From Clostridium_AF sediminicola (lineage in GTDB: Bacteria; Bacillota; Clostridia; Clostridiales; Clostridiaceae), in NCBI RefSeq assembly GCF_050402865.1, contig NZ_BAABMF010000014.1:1-64000 (forward strand): a stretch of DNA of 64,000 nt, in the 5' to 3' direction. Every line of letters starts with the position of its first letter. The first letter of the stretch is position 1. Positions 1 to 6,621 of this stretch are shown here, piece after piece. The notes beneath the pieces were generated by a model that did not search any database, had not been told where the DNA came from, and worked only from the letters and a program-made list of their open reading frames with translations. Made by a program: the position numbers and the translations under genes.

Positions 1-161
1 AATTAAGAATTAAGAATTAAGAATTAAGAATTAAGAATTAAGAATTAAGAATTAAGAATTAAGAATTAAGAATTAAGAATTAAGAATTAAGAATTAAGAA
101 TTAAGAATTAAGAATTAAGAATTAAGAATTAAGATTTAAGATTTAAGATTTAAGATTTAAG
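1..161. repeat. Heptamer tandem array
   Basis: Nineteen perfect copies of AATTAAG fill positions 1-133 and four copies of the variant ATTTAAG follow at 134-161. The array probably continues upstream of the window. The same 7-bp period, with related units such as AGTTAAG, builds the arms of the composite repeats elsewhere in the window. Confidence 0.95.
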
Positions 162-233
162 AAATGTTTTAGCTAGTAAGAAAGGAATGTTTTGAATAGA
201 AGAAAATGTGTTTCAATTTGAATTAGAATTTGG

Positions 234-283
234 TAAATAGCCATATCCTGAAGTGAAAAAGGAGATGGCTATTTATTTTTTTA
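234..283 (+). terminator. Hairpin terminator
   Basis: Arms AAATAGCCAT and ATGGCTATTT enclose a loop and are followed by a run of T. It would end a transcript entering from left of the window, because no gene is visible between the heptamer array and this hairpin. Confidence 0.7.
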
Positions 284-373
284 TTAAAAATTTTAATTGG
301 AAAGTATTTTGAGGTATTAAACTATGGAAATTACAAAAAATAAAAAAGATAAAAAAATTTGAAGGAGGATATT

Positions 374-766
374 ATGAGTAAATCAAAAGATAATCTTCAA
401 AGTAGAATTGATAAAATGAACGAGAAGATAGAGAATGCTAATCGAATAGACGAAATAATAAATACTACAGAAGCTTATGCAAGAACTGAAAGGCATCTTG
501 AACAACACTCAGATATAAGTAAACCAGAAAGTATTGAACATGCAAAAGAGGTTCAGAAAGATAGAAAAAAGAATATAGAAGAGTTGAAAAATAGAGTAGT
601 TTATGGTGGAAATTTAGAGAACAATGATTATGATAATTTATTAAAAAATTATGCTTCAACAGAAGGTTATATTGAAAATAATCTTGAGACAATGGATATG
701 CAAGATTTAAATATATTGAAGGAAAAGCAAGAAAAAAGAGAGGAAAAAATGAATGAGTTAACTTAA
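374..766 (+). CDS. Small charged coiled-coil protein of unknown function
   Basis: A 130-residue protein that I do not recognise. ATG 374 is chosen because a strong AAGGAGG lies just upstream; an in-frame TTG at 359 would place that site inside the gene. The protein is almost entirely Lys/Glu/Asn-rich helix with no cysteine, signal peptide or membrane segment, which suggests a soluble coiled coil. Two similar helical stretches (residues about 20-70 and 80-130) may be a weak internal duplication. It stands alone between a terminator and a promoter, so its context gives no function. Existence as a gene is well supported by the ribosome site and by codon use like its neighbours. Confidence 0.7.
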   Translation: MSKSKDNLQSRIDKMNEKIENANRIDEIINTTEAYARTERHLEQHSDISKPESIEHAKEVQKDRKKNIEELKNRVVYGGNLENNDYDNLLKNYASTEGYIENNLETMDMQDLNILKEKQEKREEKMNELT

Positions 767-783
767 GTAATAATAAATATCTA

Positions 784-812
784 TTGACAATTATTCTTGT
801 AAGGTTTACCAT
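784..812 (+). promoter_or_regulatory. Candidate sigma-A promoter of the HesB-like gene
   Basis: TTGACA at 784-789 is followed after 17 bp by TACCAT at 807-812. The -35 box is perfect and the -10 box is weak (four of six). The 859 gene begins about 45 bp downstream. Confidence 0.45.
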
Positions 813-858
813 GTATATATAGATAAACTGTATTGAATATATAAGGTGGTGATTTTAG

Positions 859-1176
859 ATGAATATTAAAATTGACAAAAACACATACAGTGCCATAGAA
901 GAAGCTTTACAAAATAGAGAAAACACAGTTCCAGTGAGAATATTTATGGCAGGAGTAGGATGTTGCGGCCCTACCTTTGGGTTGTCAATAGATAAATTTG
1001 AAGATAATGACGTAGTAGATGAAACTAGAGATATAAAATTTATAATAGCAAATGATTTATATGAAAACTATGGTGATTTCCAAATAGAATTGATTGGAGA
1101 AGGGTATAAAGTTTCACCAGTAAAACCTATAGAAGGTGCAAATGGCTGTGGATCATGTGGTGGAGGATGCCATTAA
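859..1176 (+). CDS. HesB/IscA-like protein, cysteine form
   Basis: A 105-residue member of the HesB/IscA-like family, small proteins with a fold related to A-type iron-sulfur carriers. Residues about 32-38 read GVGCCGP, a cysteine pair at the usual site of the first conserved Cys, and the C-terminus is a Cys-rich tail, CGSCGGGCH, which could bind a metal or cluster. RBS GGTGGTG precedes the ATG. The next gene is a paralogue with the same layout, but its codon at the first Cys of the pair is UGA. Short HesB-like proteins of this type in Clostridia have no firmly assigned role; a part in iron-sulfur or redox chemistry is inferred from the family. Confidence 0.85.
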   Translation: MNIKIDKNTYSAIEEALQNRENTVPVRIFMAGVGCCGPTFGLSIDKFEDNDVVDETRDIKFIIANDLYENYGDFQIELIGEGYKVSPVKPIEGANGCGSCGGGCH

Positions 1177-1196
1177 ATGTGTAATTTTATAATTAT

Positions 1197-1240
1197 TCAC
1201 ATCAAAAACTTAATGTATTTTGAATTATGTGATTTTTTTT
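1197..1240 (+). terminator. Probable terminator after the cysteine HesB-like gene
   Basis: TCACATCAAAA pairs with TTTTGAATTATGTGA (with a bulge) and eight T residues follow. It separates the two HesB-like genes, so they are probably transcribed independently. Confidence 0.5.
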
Positions 1241-1290
1241 AGTATATATATAAAAAAAATTGCAAAAAATATACCTTTTAGGGGTAAATG

Positions 1291-1299
1291 TGTTATAAT
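1291..1299 (+). promoter_or_regulatory. Extended -10 promoter of the selenoprotein gene
   Basis: TGTTATAAT is a TGnTATAAT extended -10 element about 30 bp before the ATG at 1330. No good -35 box lies 17 bp upstream, which is usual for extended -10 promoters. Confidence 0.45.
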
Positions 1300-1329
1300 C
1301 AAAAAAGGTGAAAAAAGGTGGTGAAAATA

Positions 1330-1656
1330 ATGAACATGAATGTAATTGCTGATGAAAAATCAATTGAAGCTATTAAGGCTGCTGTTGATAACCGTCAAGA
1401 GGGAGCACCTGAGAACATTAGAATCTTTGTAGCTGGCATGGGATGATCAGGCCCAAGTTTTGGCCTTGCTCTGGATGAGCAAAAAGATAATGATTTTATA
1501 GATGAATCTACTGGAATTAAATTTGTTATGGAAGATGACTTATTTAATAACTTTGGAGACATTAAAATAGAGTTTATGGGTACAGGTTTTAAAGTGGCTC
1601 CAATAAATCAAGCTGATAATGGTGGCTGTGATAGCTGTGGTGGAAGCTGTAGCTAA
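1330..1656 (+). CDS. HesB-like selenoprotein (in-frame UGA read as Sec)
   Basis: Reading from ATG 1330 (RBS AGGTGG) gives 108 residues if the UGA at 1444-1446 (codon 39) is decoded as selenocysteine. The residue sits in GMG-U-SGPSFG, aligned with GVG-C-CGPTFG of the upstream paralogue, so UGA replaces the first Cys of the pair and Ser the second. The frame stays open and family-like after the UGA: it includes the IKFVMEDDLFNNFG region and ends in a Cys-rich tail, CDSCGGSCS. A hairpin lies directly 3' of the UGA. HesB-like selenoproteins are an established bacterial family. The alternative, a nonsense-mutated pseudogene, is less likely because everything else is intact and the promoter, RBS and terminator are present. 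No selA, selB, selC or selD gene is in this window. Confidence 0.85.
1444..1470 (+). promoter_or_regulatory. Candidate bacterial SECIS element
   Basis: The UGA at 1444-1446 is followed by GGCC (1450-1453), the loop CAAGTTTT and GGCC (1462-1465). The stem extends by A1449-U1466 and C1448-G1468 with one bulged U. Position and a G/U-containing loop fit a bacterial SECIS recognised by SelB. The structure was read by eye, not computed. Confidence 0.6.
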
Positions 1657-1661
1657 CTTAT

Positions 1662-1699
1662 AAGGAAAAGGAGTTTATATAACTCCTTTTCCTTTTGTT
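1662..1699 (+). terminator. Terminator of the selenoprotein gene
   Basis: AAGGAAAAGGAGTT and AACTCCTTTTCCTT form a long perfect stem starting six bases after the TAA stop, ending in T-rich sequence. It may also serve the opposing uvsE transcript. Confidence 0.8.
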
Positions 1700-1757
1700 T
1701 TAAGGCTTTAATAATTTAAAATTCCATACTATCAATATTATTTGAAGCTTTGGTAAA

Positions 1758-2996
1758 CTAATAATAAAAGTAATAGCTACTGAGCAAACTTTTAATATTG
1801 TATTTAGTAGAAAGCCTAGATAGTTTTTCTTTTATTTTGGAATAATCAGTATTCTCAATAGATAATTTTTCAAGGTAATTTTTATCTCTTGAAGAAGCAA
1901 TATCATAAAATAAATATATAATTTCATTTAAAACTTTTCTTGTGCTTAGCGAATCATAAGGATTGGCTAGTAGAGAATCTATTATATTGTAAAAATCATA
2001 GAAACAAATAGTTTTAGAAATTTGATTTTCGATGTTACTATACATGTAATAGCTTTTTTCTTTAATAGTATATTTATAGTTCTCAAATTGAGATTTTATT
2101 AAATCTAGGTCGTTATTGGAAAAAATAGTATTGGAACATTTAATTGCTGATATATCTTTATCTTTTACTTCTAACATTATATCAATATCAAAGTCCTCTA
2201 TAGAGTGGTAAAAATTCATAAAGGATTTAAGATTTATATAGGTAGAATGAGCACCAGTCCGCTTATTGGAGTTTTGCTGAGAGTAATGTATCTTTACAGC
2301 ACCATCTTCTCTACTCCAAGTTTTCTCCACTATATTAAGAATATCTATAATATTTTTGTTTTCTAATGAGGGATTACATTTATGATGTAGATTATCAAAA
2401 ATAACAGGTATTTTGATTTTATTACTTACGTAAATAACATCTTCTAGAGTGAATAATTTATCATCATTTTCAATAGTTAATCTTTTTTGAGCACTTAATG
2501 ATAATCTACTAAAATTATTTATAAATCGTTTGAGCGCTTCGGGTTTATTTCCATAAATACCACCAATATGAAGGATTAATTTATGTGAATAATCTAATTG
2601 GAGACTATCTAAAAATTTCGTATGGTATTCTATATCTTTTATGCTATTTTGGACTACGTTTTCTTTAGGTGAATTCAAAACAGTATATTGTCCAGGATGC
2701 ATTGAAACCCTGATGTTATGGGATTTTATAAAATCACCAATATCTTTTAATTCATTTTCAAATGAATTCCACCATTGAAAGTTATTTATTGTATGAGATG
2801 CAAAAGGAATAATATCAGAACTTATTCTGAATATAAATAGATTATTATCAATGTTATATTGAAGAATTTTTTTAAAATCAATTAGATTTAATAAAGCTGT
2901 ATCTCTAAAATTTTGCTTTGAAAAGTTTTTTAATGTTAGACGTCTCGTGGTTTTATATCCACTTCCTAAAGAAATGCAAGCATATCCTATTTTCAT
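1758..2996 (-). CDS. uvsE: UV damage endonuclease UvsE/UvdE
   Basis: A 412-residue protein of the UvdE family, TIM-barrel endonucleases that nick DNA 5' of UV photoproducts and start an excision pathway separate from UvrABC. The N-terminal MKIGYACISLG, then RISSDIIPFASH, SMHPGQYTVLNSP, LILHIGGIYGNK, LTIENDD and IPVIFDNLHHKCNP are typical family segments; the His, Glu and Asp residues in them form the metal site. The last 100 or so residues are a helical, Asn/Lys-rich C-terminal extension beyond the barrel. The start follows a GGTGGTGG ribosome site. It is monocistronic, opposed to the selenoprotein gene and divergent from the hydrogenase operon, with its own consensus promoter and structured leader. 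UV repair suits spore formers. Confidence 0.93.
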   Translation of the reverse strand: MKIGYACISLGSGYKTTRRLTLKNFSKQNFRDTALLNLIDFKKILQYNIDNNLFIFRISSDIIPFASHTINNFQWWNSFENELKDIGDFIKSHNIRVSMHPGQYTVLNSPKENVVQNSIKDIEYHTKFLDSLQLDYSHKLILHIGGIYGNKPEALKRFINNFSRLSLSAQKRLTIENDDKLFTLEDVIYVSNKIKIPVIFDNLHHKCNPSLENKNIIDILNIVEKTWSREDGAVKIHYSQQNSNKRTGAHSTYINLKSFMNFYHSIEDFDIDIMLEVKDKDISAIKCSNTIFSNNDLDLIKSQFENYKYTIKEKSYYMYSNIENQISKTICFYDFYNIIDSLLANPYDSLSTRKVLNEIIYLFYDIASSRDKNYLEKLSIENTDYSKIKEKLSRLSTKYNIKSLLSSYYFYY

Positions 2997-3163
2997 ATTA
3001 ATCCACCACCGTATTAAAGATAACTATTACGTAAATTAATAACTGTATATATTAAAAATAAAAAGCGAACTTATCAAACAGTATCTGTTTAATAAATTCG
3101 CTAAAAATTTCAAAAATCAGAAAGTCTTTAAAATTAAAGACTAATATCAACCTTTACGCATGC
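2997..3163 (-). promoter_or_regulatory. Structured 5' leader of uvsE
   Basis: On the minus strand the leader of about 165 nt first forms AGTCTTTAA/TTAAAGACT (3123-3142), then an imperfect hairpin at 3063-3103 whose arms begin AGCGAA and end TTCGCT, followed by a T-rich run. The second hairpin looks like an intrinsic terminator upstream of the gene, so transcription may be attenuated. It matches no riboswitch class that I recognise. Confidence 0.45.
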
Positions 3164-3169
3164 TACTAA

Positions 3170-3198
3170 ATTATATTATTGTTTTAATTGTGTGTCAA
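3170..3198 (-). promoter_or_regulatory. uvsE promoter
   Basis: Read on the minus strand, TTGACA (3198-3193), a 17-bp spacer and TATAAT (3175-3170) make a perfect sigma-A promoter directed at uvsE. Confidence 0.8.
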
Positions 3199-3247
3199 GG
3201 GGAATATATTCTTTTTAATTTTGAAATTTTTTATATTCTTATCCTAC

Positions 3248-3274
3248 AAAAGTAATTTAGTTCAACTTACTTTT
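3248..3274. promoter_or_regulatory. Inverted repeat in the uvsE/hydrogenase divergent region
   Basis: AAAAGTAA and TTACTTTT are separated by 11 bp. It lies upstream of both divergent promoters and could be an operator; there is no direct evidence. Confidence 0.3.
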
Positions 3275-3341
3275 ATAGTTTAACCATGATATACTTGAAA
3301 TTAATAAATGAAATAAATAGTATGAAAATAACAATGATATA

Positions 3342-3370
3342 TTGATAAATAATTAACAATATAGTAATAT
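3342..3370 (+). promoter_or_regulatory. Hydrogenase operon promoter overlapping a Rex box
   Basis: TTGATA (3342-3347), 17 bp and TAATAT (3365-3370) form a promoter. Positions 3342-3359 read TTGATAA-ATAA-TTAACAA, which differs from the Rex consensus TTGTTAA-N4-TTAACAA at one base. A Rex dimer here would cover the -35 box and spacer, so the operon should be repressed at low NADH/NAD+ and released when NADH builds up. Rex control of clostridial hydrogen and fermentation genes is established; its use at this site is inferred. Confidence 0.7.
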
Positions 3371-3385
3371 GGAGAGAGGAAATAG

Positions 3386-3440
3386 GAATTAGTTGTAAGG
3401 TGTAAGCAGTAAACTTAGAATTTATAACTATAAATTACGA
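3386..3440 (+). repeat. Heptamer-arm remnant in the hydrogenase leader
   Basis: Units TTAGTTG, TAAGGTG, TAAGCAG and TAAACTT are 7-bp periodic and are followed by a partial inverse (TTATAACTATAAATTACGA). This matches the arms of the composite repeat family without its core. It lies between the promoter and the first gene of the operon. Confidence 0.5.
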
Positions 3441-3478
3441 AGCTTTTTTCGTTATTTAACAAAGGGGAGGAAAAAGAA

Positions 3479-3721
3479 ATGGTTGTTTACGTTTGTATAG
3501 GAAGTTCGTGTCACTTAAAAGGATCTTATGATGTTATAAAGCAAATAACTGATTTAGTTGAAGAAAATAAACTTGAAGACTCAGTTACAATTAAAGCTGC
3601 ATTTTGTTTAGGAAAATGCACTCAATCTGTATCCGTTAGAATAGATGAGGATAATTACTTTTCAGTAAACAAAGATAAGGTAAACGAGTTTTTTGAGAAA
3701 GAGATACTAAGGAGGCTATAA
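3479..3721 (+). CDS. Thioredoxin-like [2Fe-2S] ferredoxin (NuoE type)
   Basis: An 80-residue protein with the C-x4-C (residues 6 and 11) and C-x3-C (43 and 47) pairs of thioredoxin-fold [2Fe-2S] ferredoxins, the domain found in NuoE and in HydC-like hydrogenase subunits. It lacks the N-terminal helices of full NuoE, so it is a stand-alone electron carrier. It is the first gene of a four-gene operon; the next start codon lies one base after its stop, so the two are probably translationally coupled. The likely job is to carry electrons to or from the sensory hydrogenase that follows. The GGGGAGG ribosome site is strong. Confidence 0.85.
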   Translation: MVVYVCIGSSCHLKGSYDVIKQITDLVEENKLEDSVTIKAAFCLGKCTQSVSVRIDEDNYFSVNKDKVNEFFEKEILRRL

Positions 3722-3722
3722 A

Positions 3723-5435
3723 ATGCAATTTATAAATTTTCATAGCCAAAACTGTAAAAATTGTTATAAATGTTTACGATCTTGCCATGTAAAGGCAATA
3801 AAAATTCTCGATGATAAAGCAGAAATTATGGAGGATAAATGTATTGCTTGTGGACAATGTTTAGTAGTTTGTCCTCAAGAGGCTAGATATATAAAAAGTG
3901 ATATGGAAATAGTTAAGGATTATATAAATAATGGGGATAAGGTGGTTGTAAGTATAGCTCCTTCGTTTATTGGAAGTTTTTTAGTTGAACAAGGAGAACA
4001 GTTAGTAACTGGGCTAAAGAAAATAGGTTTCTTTGCTGTAGAAGAAACTGCTATAGGGGCAGAGGTTGTATCAAAAGAATATAATCGATATATTAATGAA
4101 AATAAACCTGAAAGTATTATAACTACTTGCTGTCCTTCAACGAATTATTTGATAGAAAAGTATTATCCATCACTAATAAAGTATATGCTACCAGTAGTAT
4201 CCCCTATGGTTGCTCATGGTAAAATGATTAAAGATGAATACGGCGAAGATGCAAAAGTAGTTTTCATTGGTCCGTGTATATCAAAAAAATATGAAGCAAA
4301 AGATAATGAAGATTCAGTAGATGCAGTTATTACTTTTGAGGAATTAAGTCAATGGCTAGAAGAAGAAAATATTAATTTAAATGAACTAAAGCCAACAAAT
4401 TTTGATAAGCAAAGTTCAGAAAATGGACGTTCATACCCATTAATTGGATCAATAATATCGCAACTTGATATTAGTAAAAAAGATGAGTATTTTATGATAA
4501 AAGTAGATGGATTGGGTAAATGTAGAGAGTTGTTGAATGAAATAGATGAAGGAAATTTAAAGAATGTTTGTGTTGAAATGAATGCTTGTATAGGTGGATG
4601 TATTGGTGGACCTGGAAATCCTAAGGATCAAAAAGGTTTGTTTGTAAGAAGAAATAGAGTTAGAAAATATTCCGAAAGTTGTACTGGCAAAGAAGTAGAT
4701 ATGAAGGTATCATCAAACATTGATTTGAAACAAAAATTCACTAATAATGAAATAACTCAGAAAGAGTATGATGAAGAGGAAATATTTGATATAATGAGGC
4801 AAATGGGCAAGTTCCAGAAGAGTGATGAATTGAACTGTGGAGCTTGTGGTTATGATACATGTAAAGAAAAGGCAATAGCAGTTTTATCTGGTATGTCTGA
4901 GATGTCAATGTGTGTTCCTTATATGAGAAGTAAAGCTGAAAGCATGACAAATATAATATTTGAGCATACACCCAATGCTATATTTTTATTTGATGAGAAT
5001 CTTATAATAAAGGAGTATAATCCTACTGCTGAAAGAATTTTCATGCTAAATAAAAATAGTTTTAAAGAAAAAAACATATTAACATTATTAAATGATGATA
5101 ATATCATAGAAGCACATGAGAGTAAAAAAAATATATTTGGAAAAACGGTTCATTATTTCCAGTATGGTGTTTCTATTAGAGAAAATATTATTTATTTAGA
5201 AGAAGAAAAAATATTTATGATGATAATGAGTGATATCTCATTAGAAGAAAAAAGAAAAAAACAATTAGGTGTAATGAAACAAGAAACTATGGATGCAGCT
5301 CAAAAGGTAATTGAGAAACAGATGCGAGTTGCTCAGGAGATTGCAAGTTTACTCGGAGAGACAACTGCGGAAACTAAAGTTACATTAACTAAATTAAAGA
5401 AACTTATGTCTAGTGAAGATGGTGATAATTTATGA
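3723..5435 (+). CDS. PAS-linked sensory [FeFe] hydrogenase (group C, HydS-like)
   Basis: A 570-residue protein. Residues 1-60 carry two [4Fe-4S] motifs (CKNCYKCLRSC and CIACGQCLVVC). The H-cluster domain follows, with TTCCPS (C136, C137), IGPC (C185) and NACIGGC (C289, C293), so all four cluster cysteines and the proton-relay cysteine are present, though the L2 motif has Gly where catalytic enzymes have Met. A further Fe-S domain (CGACGYDTC, near 367) and a PAS domain (about 400-510) precede a helical tail. This order matches the group C [FeFe] hydrogenases thought to sense H2 and pass the signal through PAS. The stop overlaps the next gene's ATG (ATGA), linking it to a SpoIIE-type phosphatase, as in the phosphatase-linked subtype. 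Sensing is inferred from family and context. Confidence 0.88.
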   Translation: MQFINFHSQNCKNCYKCLRSCHVKAIKILDDKAEIMEDKCIACGQCLVVCPQEARYIKSDMEIVKDYINNGDKVVVSIAPSFIGSFLVEQGEQLVTGLKKIGFFAVEETAIGAEVVSKEYNRYINENKPESIITTCCPSTNYLIEKYYPSLIKYMLPVVSPMVAHGKMIKDEYGEDAKVVFIGPCISKKYEAKDNEDSVDAVITFEELSQWLEEENINLNELKPTNFDKQSSENGRSYPLIGSIISQLDISKKDEYFMIKVDGLGKCRELLNEIDEGNLKNVCVEMNACIGGCIGGPGNPKDQKGLFVRRNRVRKYSESCTGKEVDMKVSSNIDLKQKFTNNEITQKEYDEEEIFDIMRQMGKFQKSDELNCGACGYDTCKEKAIAVLSGMSEMSMCVPYMRSKAESMTNIIFEHTPNAIFLFDENLIIKEYNPTAERIFMLNKNSFKEKNILTLLNDDNIIEAHESKKNIFGKTVHYFQYGVSIRENIIYLEEEKIFMMIMSDISLEEKRKKQLGVMKQETMDAAQKVIEKQMRVAQEIASLLGETTAETKVTLTKLKKLMSSEDGDNL

Positions 5436-6607
5436 ACTATTTCATAGATTTTTGCTATGAGAGTTTAAATAAACATGGTGAAGAGCTATGTGGAGATCAT
5501 GTTGAGATAGAAAGAACAAAAGATGGCATGATAATAGTTTTAGCAGATGGTTTAGGTAGTGGTGTAAAAGCTAATATATTGGCAACATTAACCTCGAAAA
5601 TTGCTGTTACAATGCTTAAGGAAGGCGCTACACTTGAAGAAACTGTGGACACAATTGCTCATACTTTGCCTATATGCAGTGTAAGAGAAATTGCATATTC
5701 TACATTTACTATTATACAAGTTAGAAAGAATGGAGAGATAGAAGTAATTGAATATGATAATCCACCATTCGTAATGATGTGCAGAGATAAATGTATTGAT
5801 ATAGATAAAACTTCAGTAGAATTAGACGGAAAACTAATTTTTAAAAGTTCATTTAAAATGGAACCTAATGATTATTTGACAATCTTTAGTGATGGAGCAA
5901 TACATGCTGGAGTAGGAAGACTATTAAATTTAGGATGGCAATGGCAAAATATTGTTGAATTTATGGAGAAACTAGAAAGCTACAATCTTACAGCATTTAA
6001 CTTAACAAGAGAGTTATTAGAAACATGCAATGATCTATACCAAAATAAACCAGGTGATGATACGACTGTTTTGACAATAAAGATGAGAGAACCGGAGTAT
6101 CTTGATTTACTAGCAGGACCTCCTAAAGATAGTGATGACGATGAATGGGTAATAAGAAGATTTATGAAATGCAAGGGTAAAAAAATAGTATGTGGTGGGA
6201 CTACTGCAAATATTGTTGCTAGAGAATTAGATGAAAAATTGGAAGTGGATATGAATACTATTGGTTTAGAGGTACCTCCTATTGCAGAGATTCAAGGTAT
6301 TGACTTGGTAACAGAAGGTGTTCTTACTCTTTCAAAAACAGTACAAATTATAAAAGGATATAAAGAGTACTATGCTGAAAATCCTTTAAAGTATAGATTT
6401 GAAAGTATAGATGGAGCAACAAAATTAGCTGATTGTTTGATAAACAATTGTACACATATTCATATGTGGGTAGGAAAGGCAGTTAATCCAGCTCACCAAA
6501 ACCCAGATTTCCCTATGGGTTTAAATATTAAATTGAAAATAATTCGGGAATTAGCAAAGTTATTAGAAGAATTAGGTAAAGAGGTAAAGGTAACATATTT
6601 AGATTAA
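5432..6607 (+). CDS. SpoIIE-type (PP2C-like) phosphatase with unassigned C-terminal domain
   Basis: A 391-residue protein overlapping the sensory hydrogenase gene by four bases. Residues 1-215 form a SpoIIE/PP2C-type serine phosphatase domain with the metal-binding signatures ADGLGSG (38-44), FSDG (152-155) and GDDTTVL (near 208). Such phosphatases usually act on phosphorylated anti-anti-sigma or similar proteins; no such partner is in the window. Residues about 230-391 are a separate domain starting with KKIVCGGTTANIVAREL and containing GVLTLSKT and HMWVGKAVNPAHQNP, which I cannot assign. The gene is probably the output of the hydrogen-sensing module. The phosphatase call is firm; the target is unknown. 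Confidence 0.85.
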   Translation: MNYFIDFCYESLNKHGEELCGDHVEIERTKDGMIIVLADGLGSGVKANILATLTSKIAVTMLKEGATLEETVDTIAHTLPICSVREIAYSTFTIIQVRKNGEIEVIEYDNPPFVMMCRDKCIDIDKTSVELDGKLIFKSSFKMEPNDYLTIFSDGAIHAGVGRLLNLGWQWQNIVEFMEKLESYNLTAFNLTRELLETCNDLYQNKPGDDTTVLTIKMREPEYLDLLAGPPKDSDDDEWVIRRFMKCKGKKIVCGGTTANIVARELDEKLEVDMNTIGLEVPPIAEIQGIDLVTEGVLTLSKTVQIIKGYKEYYAENPLKYRFESIDGATKLADCLINNCTHIHMWVGKAVNPAHQNPDFPMGLNIKLKIIRELAKLLEELGKEVKVTYLD

Positions 6608-6621
6608 GGGGCGCAGAGACA

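Noticed and set aside
1..161. CRISPR array
   Set aside because: The units are contiguous 7-bp repeats with no spacers; no cas gene is in the window.
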